64,000 nt of DNA. Origin: Agathobaculum sp. Marseille-P7918. Lineage in GTDB: Bacteria > Bacillota > Clostridia > Oscillospirales > Butyricicoccaceae. The stretch covers positions 107,869 to 171,868 of the forward strand of contig NZ_UYYD01000005.1 of assembly GCF_900625105.1 (NCBI RefSeq), given 5' to 3'. Positions 27,055 through 39,033 of this stretch are shown here, piece by piece. The notes under the pieces are model-generated. The model was given only the letters and a program-made list of their open reading frames with translations, searched no databases and was not told the origin of the DNA. Within the stretch, counting starts at the first letter, position 1, and each line of letters opens with the position of its first letter. The translations under genes and the position numbers were made by a program.

Positions 27055-28151
27055 ACATCCGCTCGCTCACGCTCGAGCAGTTCCGCAACTACGAGCAGGC
27101 GCATTTTGACTTTGATCCCGCGGTCAACCTGATCTGCGGCGAGAACGGGCAGGGCAAAACCAACCTGCTCGAGGCCGCCGCGGCCTGTTCGACCATGCGG
27201 CTGTTCCGCACGGCGCAGAAAAAAGAGGGTCTGCGCTTTGGACAGGACCATGCACGGATTTTAGCGGATTTTCAGGCGCAGGGGCGCGATTTCGCGCTCG
27301 AACTGCGCCTTTCGCGCTTAAAATCCATGGAAATTTACAAAAACGGCGTGCGTCAGAAGCGGCAGTCGGATGTGCAAGGACTTTTAAAAACTGTTTTATT
27401 TTGTCCGGAGGACCTGATGCTCGTGCGGCAGGGCGCCGGTGCACGCCGCCGCTTCCTGGACACCGCGCTGTGTCAGCTGCGACCGTACTATGCGCGCTAT
27501 CTCGAGGAATACAACCGCCTGCACGACCACAAGACCCGCATCCTGCGCGACAGCGAGGAAAAGCCCTCACTTTTGTCTATGTGGGAGGATTTTTCGCTGC
27601 GCATGGCGCATATTGGCGCGCAGATCATCCGTTACCGCGCATATTACTGCAAAAAGCTGCTCCAAGCGGCAGCGGCCGTCTATGCCGACATCGCGCCGCA
27701 GGAGGTGCTTTCGGGCGAGTATCAGACCGTGTCGAGCGTGACCGACCCGTTTGCCTCGGCGGCGCAGATCGAACAGGAGCTGGTCGACCACGTCCTGAGC
27801 CACAAGCAGGCCGAGATCGCGGCGCGCAGCTGCCTGTCCGGCCCGCATAAGGACGACCTTGTGCTGCTGCTCGACGGGCGCAGCGCTGCGTCCTACGGCT
27901 CGCAGGGGCAGGTGCGCACCTGCACGCTGTCGCTCAAACTTGCCGAGCGCGAGCTGTTCTTCCACGAGGACGGCGAGTATCCCGTGCTGCTGCTCGACGA
28001 CGTGCTTTCCGAGCTCGACCGCCGGCGGCAGGACTTTGTGTTGAACCGCATTTCGGCCGGTCAGGTCATGATTACCTGCTGCGAGGACGGCATTTCGGAC
28101 AAGCTGCGCACGGGCGCGGTTTTCCAAATAAAAAACGGCAAAATCATTTGA
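27051..28151 (+). CDS. recF: RecF, recombination mediator
   Basis: SMC-like ATPase that loads RecA at gaps. 366 aa. Walker [10 protein letters not shown], signature segment [10 protein letters not shown], Walker [13 protein letters not shown]. Four-base overlap with rlbA. Confidence 0.96.
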   Translation: MNIRSLTLEQFRNYEQAHFDFDPAVNLICGENGQGKTNLLEAAAACSTMRLFRTAQKKEGLRFGQDHARILADFQAQGRDFALELRLSRLKSMEIYKNGVRQKRQSDVQGLLKTVLFCPEDLMLVRQGAGARRRFLDTALCQLRPYYARYLEEYNRLHDHKTRILRDSEEKPSLLSMWEDFSLRMAHIGAQIIRYRAYYCKKLLQAAAAVYADIAPQEVLSGEYQTVSSVTDPFASAAQIEQELVDHVLSHKQAEIAARSCLSGPHKDDLVLLLDGRSAASYGSQGQVRTCTLSLKLAERELFFHEDGEYPVLLLDDVLSELDRRRQDFVLNRISAGQVMITCCEDGISDKLRTGAVFQIKNGKII

Positions 28152-28192
28152 GTTTTTCCGGCTTTTCGGTACACAAAACCTGAAAAAAGTGG

Positions 28193-28312
28193 TATAATTA
28201 CAATAGAATACAGCCCGAGGGACAGACCGGCGGACGATCCTCCGCGCGGCGGCTGAAAAAACCCGCGCGCGGCCGTTCCACGGTCTGTTATTTTGTCCAT
28301 TTTGTGGGAAAA
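28193..28312 (+). promoter_or_regulatory. -10 element and structured leader of remB-gyrB-gyrA
   Basis: TATAAT at 28193-28198 without a clear -35. About 20 bases into the transcript ACAGACCG pairs with CGGTCTGT some 55 bases later, enclosing GC-rich inner arms; a T-rich stretch follows. The leader may control expression of the operon, but no known riboswitch was recognised. Confidence 0.45.
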
Positions 28313-28328
28313 CAGGAGGATTTTTTCC

Positions 28329-30576
<2,248 letters not shown>

Positions 30577-30624
30577 TGCGCGTACGGTATGCATAAATAA
30601 CGCCAACAATTCCGGAGGCAAAGA

Positions 30625-33195
<2,571 letters not shown>

Positions 33196-33200
33196 AAGAT

Positions 33201-33232
33201 AAAAAGGACGCACCAAGGTGCGTCCTTTTTTT
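33201..33232 (+). terminator. gyrA terminator
   Basis: AAAAAGGACGCACC / GGTGCGTCCTTTTT, 2-base loop, T7. Confidence 0.92.
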
Positions 33233-33256
33233 GCGCGGTGCGGCAGGCGCTTACAA

Positions 33257-33280
33257 TTTTTCCACAGAGGTGTGGAAAAA
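33257..33280. repeat. Inverted pair of DnaA-box-like 9-mers after gyrA
   Basis: TTTTTCCACA and TGTGGAAAAA are separated by GAGG: two facing copies of TTTTCCACA, one base from TTATCCACA. Lies just upstream of the next promoter. Confidence 0.5.
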
Positions 33281-33291
33281 GAAAAAAGCGA

Positions 33292-33340
33292 TTGACAGTC
33301 CGTATATCATGTGATATATTTATCACACAAAAAGACAAAT
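33292..33340 (+). promoter_or_regulatory. Promoter with palindromic operator, membrane protein/XRE pair
   Basis: TTGACA (33292-33297), 17-base spacer, TATATT (33315-33320). The spacer contains inverted arms TATATCA (33303-33309) and TGATATA (33312-33318), and TATCACA follows the -10 (33321-33327). This is probably autoregulated by the XRE protein of the operon. Confidence 0.75.
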
Positions 33341-33365
33341 AGATCACATATGGGAGGGATCTACG

Positions 33366-33749
33366 ATGACGCTGACCCGTGCAAAAAAACTCCATGCCGC
33401 CGCGTGGGGCGTGCTTGTTGTCCTGTGGGTGTTCGCCAAGAACTTCGGTCCGATTAAAGCGCAGCCGTGGCAGGGCATTGCCATCGCGCTGTGTGTGGCG
33501 CTGCTCATCGGGCTGCTGCTGCTGGAAAGCGGTCTGGGCGTGGAAAAGCCGGACGAGCGCGCTACTGCCAACGGCTATAAGGCCAATTCCCTGCTGTTCA
33601 ACCTGCTCAACGGCGCGCTGGTGCTCTATATTGTCCTCGGCAAGGAGATGCCGCTCACCATCCCCTATGAATACGCGCTGCTGCTCATGGCGCTCATCAA
33701 TCTCTTTCAGGATCTGGCGTTTCTGTATTACGAGCGCCGCGCAGAGTGA
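33366..33749 (+). CDS. Small four-TM membrane protein
   Basis: 127 aa with hydrophobic segments at about 10-28, 38-54, 75-93 and 100-118. The sequence between TM2 and TM3 (GVEKPDERATANGYKANS) is the only long polar stretch. Such proteins are commonly paired with a downstream XRE repressor in Firmicutes; function unknown. Stop overlaps the region of the next start. Confidence 0.75.
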   Translation: MTLTRAKKLHAAAWGVLVVLWVFAKNFGPIKAQPWQGIAIALCVALLIGLLLLESGLGVEKPDERATANGYKANSLLFNLLNGALVLYIVLGKEMPLTIPYEYALLLMALINLFQDLAFLYYERRAE

Positions 33750-33754
33750 CCGCC

Positions 33755-33955
33755 ATGCTGAAAACACACATCAAAGAGCTGCGCGCGGCACGCGGCATGG
33801 ACCAGGCGCAGCTGGCGGCGCTGGTCGGCGTGCGGCGCGAGACCATCGGCCGGCTGGAAAACGGGCAGTATAACCCCTCGCTCAAGCTCGCGATGGACAT
33901 CGCGAAGGTGTTCGGCCTGACGGTCGAAGAAATATTCAGCTTTACCGAGGATTGA
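33755..33955 (+). CDS. XRE-family HTH regulator
   Basis: 66 aa, almost only a lambda-repressor-like HTH (IKELRAARGMDQAQLAALVGVRRETIGRLENG). ATG 33755 chosen; a GTG at 33746 that overlaps the upstream stop is an alternative. Likely represses the promoter 400 bases upstream together with controlling the membrane protein. Confidence 0.88.
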   Translation: MLKTHIKELRAARGMDQAQLAALVGVRRETIGRLENGQYNPSLKLAMDIAKVFGLTVEEIFSFTED

Positions 33956-33974
33956 GCAAAGAAAAGCAAAAGAA

Positions 33975-34003
33975 AAGACCGTTTTCCAATGGAAAACGGT
34001 CTT
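33975..34003. terminator. Bidirectional terminator
   Basis: AAGACCGTTTTCC / GGAAAACGGTCTT, loop 3; TTTTCTTTTG follows on the minus strand, so it mainly serves rpsR. Confidence 0.82.
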
Positions 34004-34032
34004 GTTGTATCCTTGTAATGAAAAAACAGTGA

Positions 34033-34305
34033 TTACTCTGCGGTGTAGGGCAGCAGAGCGATGTGACGGGCGCGCTTGATCGCCTCGGTCAGCTGACGCT
34101 GATGATGCGCGCAGGTACCGGTCATACGGCGGGGCAGGATCTTGCCGCGCTCAGACATATACTTGCGGAGCTTGCCAGCATCCTTGTAGTCAACGTGCTC
34201 GACTTTATCAACACAGAAAGCGCAAACCTTGCGGCGGCGACGGCCGCGCTGCGGGCGCTCTGCACGCTCCGGACGGGGCGTGAATTCCTTCTTGGTTTCT
34301 TCCAT
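34033..34305 (-). CDS. rpsR: Ribosomal protein S18
   Basis: 90 aa with a basic, Arg/Glu-rich N-terminal extension, then [40 protein letters not shown] typical of S18, including a Cys pair. Last gene of rpsF-ssb-rpsR. Confidence 0.97.
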   Translation of the reverse strand: MEETKKEFTPRPERAERPQRGRRRRKVCAFCVDKVEHVDYKDAGKLRKYMSERGKILPRRMTGTCAHHQRQLTEAIKRARHIALLPYTAE

Positions 34306-34326
34306 TGTCGCGTAACCTCCTTCAGT

Positions 34327-34818
34327 TTAGAATGGGACATCGCCGTCGTCGTCAGCCAGCTCCTGAAAATCCGAATTGCCCGCGGGCAGATCGAATGCCG
34401 GAGTCACCTGGGACGCGGCAGGCTCGGGCCGCATCTGCGATCCGTTATCATAGCCGCCGTAACCGCCGCCTGCGTAACCGGCGTTTGCTTCGCGGGACTT
34501 TTTGGTCTCGCCGAAGGAAACTTCGTCGCAGTTGATTTCAATCGCGGTGCGGTTGTTGCCGTTCTGGTCCTGCCACTGGCGGGACTGGACACGGCCGACG
34601 ACAATCGCCATAACGCCCTTTGCAAACCACTGTGCAACAAACTCCGCCTGACGGCCCCATGCGACGCAGTCGATGAAGTCGGTCTGGCGTTCGCCGTTCG
34701 GGCCCTTACGGTCGCGGTCGATCGCAAGGCGGAACGAGCACACAGCCATATTGGATTGCGTGTGGCGCAGCTCGGGATCGCGGGTCAAACGACCCATCAG
34801 AATAGCCTTGTTGAGCAT
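34327..34818 (-). CDS. ssb: Single-stranded DNA-binding protein
   Basis: 163 aa. OB fold (MLNKAILMGRLTRDPELRHTQSNMAVCSFRLAID), flexible Gly/Pro/Gln-rich linker, and the acidic C-terminal tip DDDGDVPF that recruits replication and repair proteins. Chromosomal copy by its place between rpsF and rpsR. Confidence 0.97.
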   Translation of the reverse strand: MLNKAILMGRLTRDPELRHTQSNMAVCSFRLAIDRDRKGPNGERQTDFIDCVAWGRQAEFVAQWFAKGVMAIVVGRVQSRQWQDQNGNNRTAIEINCDEVSFGETKKSREANAGYAGGGYGGYDNGSQMRPEPAASQVTPAFDLPAGNSDFQELADDDGDVPF

Positions 34819-34833
34819 TGGTCGTTCACCGCC

Positions 34834-35130
34834 TTAGTCGTCCAGGCAGACGATGATCGAACGCATCACGCCGTCCGTGATCTTGTAGATACGGTCCAGC
34901 TCAGCCGGGAACTCCGGCTTGGACTCGAAACGGATCAGGGTGTAAGCACCTTCCGTCTGGTCCTCGATCGGGTACGCCAGACGGCGCTTGCCCCAATCTT
35001 CAACCTCTACGTTCGTGCCGTTCGCCTCGACGAGAGACTTGAACTTGTCCACAACAGCGGTAGCCGCTGCCTCTTCCAGCTTGGGGTTGACAATGAAGAT
35101 CGTCTCGTACTTGCCAGAAATCTTTGCCAT
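34834..35130 (-). CDS. rpsF: Ribosomal protein S6
   Basis: 98 aa; YETIFIVNPKLEEAAATAVVDKFKSLVE and LAYPIEDQTEGAYTLIRFE typical. Start ATG 35130 with AAAGGAGGTG; upstream frame is leader. Confidence 0.96.
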   Translation of the reverse strand: MAKISGKYETIFIVNPKLEEAAATAVVDKFKSLVEANGTNVEVEDWGKRRLAYPIEDQTEGAYTLIRFESKPEFPAELDRIYKITDGVMRSIIVCLDD

Positions 35131-35161
35131 TTTCTTAGCACCTCCTTTTGGACTTTTGGCC

Positions 35162-35222
35162 CACATCCTTTGATGTGAGCAAGGATACCTTACTATTATA
35201 TCCAATGGAGCGAAAAAGTCAA
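35162..35222 (-). promoter_or_regulatory. Promoter and leader hairpin of rpsF-ssb-rpsR
   Basis: TTGACT (35217-35222), 16-base spacer, TATAAT (35195-35200). The leader then carries CACATC/GATGTG (35162-35177), placed where many bacteria have the S6:S18-binding autoregulatory hairpin. Confidence 0.65.
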
Positions 35223-35241
35223 GGAAAATTTGAAAAAAAGA

Positions 35242-35270
35242 TTGACGAAACGAAAAAAACATGATATACT
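35242..35270 (+). promoter_or_regulatory. Promoter of the tRNA-Thr locus
   Basis: TTGACG, 17-base spacer, TATACT; it reads first into the truncated tRNA-like copy and then tRNA-Thr. Confidence 0.85.
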
Positions 35271-35312
35271 ATCAAGGCTGACATACGAAAGCGTAGTCAG
35301 TTTGGTGAAATT

Positions 35313-35456
35313 GCTTGCGTGGCTCAGTTGGTACACTCGTCCGCAGACGAGCGTGTCGGAGGCCAACCGCCCGAAGGGCGGCACTTAGGCCGGAGACGAG
35401 CAGCGCCGCGCCCGCAGAACGCAGGTGTGCAGCACAAACCAGACAATTTGATATCT
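35313..35456 (+). pseudogene. Truncated tRNA-Thr copy and structured spacer
   Basis: 35313-35333 repeats the first 21 bases of tRNA-Thr exactly (acceptor 5' strand and D arm). It then diverges: CTCGT/ACGAG and CCGCCC/GGGCGG hairpins appear, but there is no matching 3' acceptor strand CGCAAGC, no T arm and no CCA. Not a functional tRNA by inspection. It could be a scar of an earlier integration or a leader RNA. Confidence 0.6.
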
Positions 35457-35532
35457 GCTTGCGTGGCTCAGTTGGTAGAGCAGCGCATTCGTAATGCGCA
35501 GGTCGCCGGTTCGAGTCCGGCCGCAAGCTCCA
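35457..35532 (+). tRNA. tRNA-Thr (anticodon CGU)
   Basis: 76 nt with CCA. Acceptor GCTTGCG/CGCAAGC, D arm GCTCAGTTGGTAGAGC, anticodon stem GCGCA/TGCGC with loop TTCGTAA, T arm CCGGTTCGAGTCCGG. Its 3' end is the likely attachment site of the element that follows. Confidence 0.96.
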
Positions 35533-35534
35533 TG

Positions 35535-35569
35535 AAACCCGTTATTTCGAAAGAAATAGCGGGTTTTTT
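35535..35569 (+). terminator. Terminator after tRNA-Thr
   Basis: AAACCCGTTATTTC / GAAATAGCGGGTTT (one unpaired position) and T6. Confidence 0.85.
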
Positions 35570-35625
35570 GTACTTTTTGGAGCTTTTTATTTTACACTAA
35601 AATTCTTTGGCCTTTATTTTGGCCT

Positions 35626-37086
35626 TTATTTTGTCTGAGTGAGAAGTTCAAGAGAAATCTCATTCATCAGCATAGCCTCAAACTGATTTGCATGTTTTTT
35701 TTGTTGATTCGGAATGAAATGCGCGTAAATATTAAGCGTTGTAGAGCTACTCGCATGTCCAAGCATATTGGCAACTTCGGTAATCGGTACACCACACATA
35801 ATCTCATAAGAAGCCTTCGAATGACGAAGCATATGAGGTGTGACATGTGGCAGCTCATGCTTCTCAGCAAAATTGCTTAACCACTTACTATAGGACTCCG
35901 GATTGATCGGCAATCCATTTGCACGAGTGAACATCAGATTTGGGATAACGTCTCCCATCCACTGATCACCCATTTGAAGTGCATCCTCTTGCTGTTGTTT
36001 ATGATACGACATAAGAAGCTGATTGATTTTGTATCCAATACCAATGATGCGATTCGAGCACACTGTTTTTGTATCACTAAGTATGAGCTTTCTTTTTTGA
36101 TTTGGTGCAACACGTACAGCATGCAGTCCCTGCTTAATATGAATCGTTTGAAGATCGGTATTAAGACTATCCCACTGTAGACCAAGTGCTTCAGAACGAC
36201 GTAAACCACTCTCTGCAATCAATAATGTCAAGAGATACATTGTATAAGGTGCTTCGTCGCGAAGCAAATCCAATAACTTATTCAAAGACTCCATTGGATA
36301 GTGTTTGACTTCTTTCTTCACGTTCTTTGTTTTTTTCACTGCATCACATGGATTGCGATCAATCAGCTCCTCCGAAACTGCTTCCTGAAGCAGTTCGTGT
36401 AATATAGACATAGTTTTAGTAACAGTTCCGGAGGAAATCGGCTGAGCTTCCCTTGCAGGATGAAAAGATTGCTGTGGATCAAGAGATAAAGCTTCACAGA
36501 TTGATTGAGCATTTTCATTACGAATCGGAATACCAATACACGCATTCCTGAAAGTCGAACGAGAAATACCAATGATGTTGCATAAAGCAGTCATGGAGTA
36601 TCCCTGCTTTTGCAGTTCTGTGCGAAGATCAATTGAAAATAAAGATGTGGATGTACTGGCATAAGTCTTACGGCTTTTCAGTTTGTTCTGAAATTCTTTT
36701 ATATCCTTTACCGTAATGTCTTGTAAACGCTTTTCACCCAGAATCATATCAATGTAATCTAACGACTGCAAGTAGCTTGAAGTCGTATCGAATCGAAGAT
36801 ATATTTTTACATAATCTGTAATCCATATTTGAAGAAAATCATGTAAAGTAAGTTCTTTAGCATTAGATTCTGCATTATCTGACGTCTGTTTGGCCTTCTG
36901 AGCTTCATTTAAGAATTCTTTTTCAAACTCTGCCGCCAAAATCGGAAGCTGGCGATTGATTTCACGCTGTTTCATTGTTTCCGGTGGATTCCACTGTTTG
37001 GTTTTGATAATTTGCTTTCCATTTTTATCATAACCGTTGTAAGCAATCAATTGATAACCTTTTCCATGTTTACGGTATCTCGCCAT
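35626..37086 (-). CDS. Tyrosine-type integrase with embedded HTH
   Basis: 486 aa; integrates an element at the adjacent tRNA-Thr (inference from position). N-terminal AP2-like arm-binding part (residues 1-35, ARYRKHGKGYQLIAYNGYDKNGKQ), core-binding domain from about 75, catalytic domain with Arg296 (SGLRRSEALGL), His418/Arg421 (HMLRHS), His444 (LGHASSSTT) and Tyr454 (NIYAH). Unusual: residues about 152-203 inside the core-binding domain look like an XRE-type HTH (LQKQGYSMTALCNIIGISRS...). Low-GC codon use, unlike the core genome. Transcribed towards the tRNA. Confidence 0.93.
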   Translation of the reverse strand: MARYRKHGKGYQLIAYNGYDKNGKQIIKTKQWNPPETMKQREINRQLPILAAEFEKEFLNEAQKAKQTSDNAESNAKELTLHDFLQIWITDYVKIYLRFDTTSSYLQSLDYIDMILGEKRLQDITVKDIKEFQNKLKSRKTYASTSTSLFSIDLRTELQKQGYSMTALCNIIGISRSTFRNACIGIPIRNENAQSICEALSLDPQQSFHPAREAQPISSGTVTKTMSILHELLQEAVSEELIDRNPCDAVKKTKNVKKEVKHYPMESLNKLLDLLRDEAPYTMYLLTLLIAESGLRRSEALGLQWDSLNTDLQTIHIKQGLHAVRVAPNQKRKLILSDTKTVCSNRIIGIGYKINQLLMSYHKQQQEDALQMGDQWMGDVIPNLMFTRANGLPINPESYSKWLSNFAEKHELPHVTPHMLRHSKASYEIMCGVPITEVANMLGHASSSTTLNIYAHFIPNQQKKHANQFEAMLMNEISLELLTQTK

Positions 37087-37130
37087 AGTATTATCCTCCT
37101 ATATACATTCCCCCTCCAAATTTTCTCTTA

Positions 37131-37161
37131 GACAAAATGACAAAATGACAAAATGACAAAG
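37131..37161. repeat. 8-bp direct repeats upstream of the integrase gene
   Basis: GACAAAAT three times in tandem plus a fourth partial copy GACAAAG. Lies between the integrase and the next minus-strand gene; could be integrase arm sites or a regulator site. Confidence 0.6.
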
Positions 37162-37175
37162 CAATACCAGATAGG

Positions 37176-38441
37176 TCATTTATGTCGGTATTTTTCGTTT
37201 TCTTCTTTTAACCAAGCTTCGTAAGCTGCTTGTTTTGTGTTATCCTTTTTCACTATTTTTTTCCAATTTGACTTTTCGGATGTGAATGACTCAAAATTCC
37301 GTTGATTTTCCGGATTTTCCGGATGAAGTTTTCGTCGGCTTAGTAATAAATTATATATTTTTCTTTCCAGCTTCAATGTTTCATTCGATGTAACACGCTG
37401 CTGATATTGTTGGATGGGCCCGATCGTCCGACAATCTACCGTAGGGTCTTGTGGACTTGGAAACGAACAGTATTCGATATTTGGACGTTTCAAAGCCACG
37501 AAAATACGTCCACAGTTCAGACAGCGTTTTAAGCGCATTTTCTGTGCCAACATCATTCGAAAGATAGAATATAGCAGATCGCAATACGAGAAACAGTAAA
37601 AAAAGTACTCATTTTGCTCCAAGGTATTATCCTCATTCAATATAGATGAGATAAATGCTTGCCTCAATTCTTTATTTGAGGGATCTAAGCTATAGCAGTA
37701 TAAAAGTTTTTCGAATTCTGTTTGATTTGTATTTGCTGTATGAGAAGCATGCTGAGTAGATTGAGGTAATGACATTCGATTACAGAATAGATCGAATTTT
37801 TCAACAGATTCGAACTCGTTTGGACATTCAAAATAAGATTGTGCATAGCATTGAAGTGCAAAAAATGGTCTCAGGATCGTTATGAGTTGACTTTTAAGAG
37901 AAGCTGAATCACTTTCTATATTGTCAAATATGATAAAACCACTCTCTTTATCCAGTCCCATATAAATAGAGTAAGCTTCATTGAGAAAATCGGGTGTATA
38001 TGCAAGGTAACGATCAAAAGGAGTAAACACATTCAGAAAACTTTGAACGGTATGCTTCTCTTCATTTTTCACGTATTGCATAATTGCTTCAATTAGAGCA
38101 GTTAGATCACAATTTAAAAAATCTGCAAGTAATGAAAATGTAGGACGCTCTTGTAGAGGTTCAAGCAGTATAGTGGAAGGAGCTGCATCTGAAAAAGTTT
38201 GTTGTTGAATCACAATTGGTTTATCATCAATACCCGGAAGGTTTGGTTGTTTGGGTAAGAAATACAACAATTTTTCCAAGGATGAACCAGGATAATCTAC
38301 TTTTGTGAAATCTACTTTCTCACCTATGCGATGAGAGGCGAGAAATCGATTTTTCTCAGTTAGTGGTAAAAATGAAGCAATTATTTCATTATTATAAGTT
38401 GCAGCGCGTTTATCAACATTGAGAAGCGCAGAGAAATACAT
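37176..38441 (-). CDS. Unknown element protein with zinc-binding Cys motif (DUF6076-like)
   Basis: 421 aa. Mostly helical N-terminal 280 residues, then a putative treble-clef zinc site RCLNCGRIFVALKRPNIEYCS followed by another Cys (VDCRTIGP), and a basic C-terminus. I recall similar proteins annotated DUF6076 in Clostridial integrative elements, but the match is from memory. Divergent from the excisionase/primase operon, whose start is 150 bases away. Confidence 0.6.
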   Translation of the reverse strand: MYFSALLNVDKRAATYNNEIIASFLPLTEKNRFLASHRIGEKVDFTKVDYPGSSLEKLLYFLPKQPNLPGIDDKPIVIQQQTFSDAAPSTILLEPLQERPTFSLLADFLNCDLTALIEAIMQYVKNEEKHTVQSFLNVFTPFDRYLAYTPDFLNEAYSIYMGLDKESGFIIFDNIESDSASLKSQLITILRPFFALQCYAQSYFECPNEFESVEKFDLFCNRMSLPQSTQHASHTANTNQTEFEKLLYCYSLDPSNKELRQAFISSILNEDNTLEQNEYFFYCFSYCDLLYSIFRMMLAQKMRLKRCLNCGRIFVALKRPNIEYCSFPSPQDPTVDCRTIGPIQQYQQRVTSNETLKLERKIYNLLLSRRKLHPENPENQRNFESFTSEKSNWKKIVKKDNTKQAAYEAWLKEENEKYRHK

Positions 38442-38532
38442 AGAATCACCTGCAATCTATTTATTTTTAATCATTATATCATGACCTACATTTTTTTGCA
38501 ATCGAATATAGAAAAAAATATAAACAAATTAC

Positions 38533-38571
38533 TTGACAGAATTTATGGAATAGTATTATACTGATTTCAGT
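38533..38571 (+). promoter_or_regulatory. Promoter of the excisionase-primase operon
   Basis: TTGACA (38533-38538), 17-base spacer, TTATAC (38556-38561), with the palindrome ACTGATTTCAGT (38560-38571) over the start site. Confidence 0.75.
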
Positions 38572-38615
38572 AAAAACACTTTAAAAAAAGTATGAGCAAA
38601 AAAGGAGATAATCTT

Positions 38616-38813
38616 ATGATTCGCATGCGTTATGCTGCACAGATTTTAGCAGAGATTAAAAAGAATGATCCAGAAACATCAATCTCGGTTGGCTTTATCA
38701 AAAAGTTGGCAAAGAAAGGCGTTGTGAGGACAAAAAGCACAGGACGTTGTACTTTGATCTCGATGGATGATGTAATGAATTATCTGGAGGGAAATCAAAA
38801 TGACACGGACTGA
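38616..38813 (+). CDS. Excisionase-like small DNA-binding protein
   Basis: 65 aa from ATG 38616 (GGAG site eight bases upstream; an earlier ATG at 38592 has none). MRYAAQILAEIKKNDPETSISVGFIKKLAKKGVV...LISMDDVMNYLEG resembles MerR/excisionase winged helices with a helix-turn-helix followed by a wing. In an integrase-bearing element it is the best candidate for the directionality factor. Overlaps the next gene by 14 bases. Confidence 0.65.
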   Translation: MIRMRYAAQILAEIKKNDPETSISVGFIKKLAKKGVVRTKSTGRCTLISMDDVMNYLEGNQNDTD

Positions 38814-39027
38814 TATGTTGGCAAGGTTTCGTAAAGTCAAAACCCATGGTGGAAACCGGTATACAGCCTGTTGTCCGGTTCATGATGACAAACATCCAAG
38901 TTTGTCAATCTACTTTGCGGATGATGGAAAGGTATTGTTGCATTGTTTTGCAGGTTGCCGTACAGCAGATATTTTGGATACAGTTGGCTTGACATATACC
39001 GATCTGTTTCACTGTGAAAGATGGTGA
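38800..39027 (+). CDS. CHC2 zinc-finger primase fragment
   Basis: 75 aa, a stand-alone primase zinc ribbon: CCPVHDDKHPSLSI then LLHCFAGC (Cys-His-Cys-Cys pattern of DnaG-type primases). The catalytic TOPRIM part is encoded separately six bases downstream, so the primase is split in two genes. Confidence 0.88.
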   Translation: MTRTDMLARFRKVKTHGGNRYTACCPVHDDKHPSLSIYFADDGKVLLHCFAGCRTADILDTVGLTYTDLFHCERW

Positions 39028-39033
39028 GTTAAC

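Noticed and set aside
35313..35400. A second tRNA-Thr
   Set aside because: Only the 5' third matches; acceptor 3' strand, T arm and CCA are absent.
37131..37161. CRISPR array
   Set aside because: Repeats are 8 bases, adjacent and without spacers. No CRISPR array or cas gene was seen anywhere in the window.
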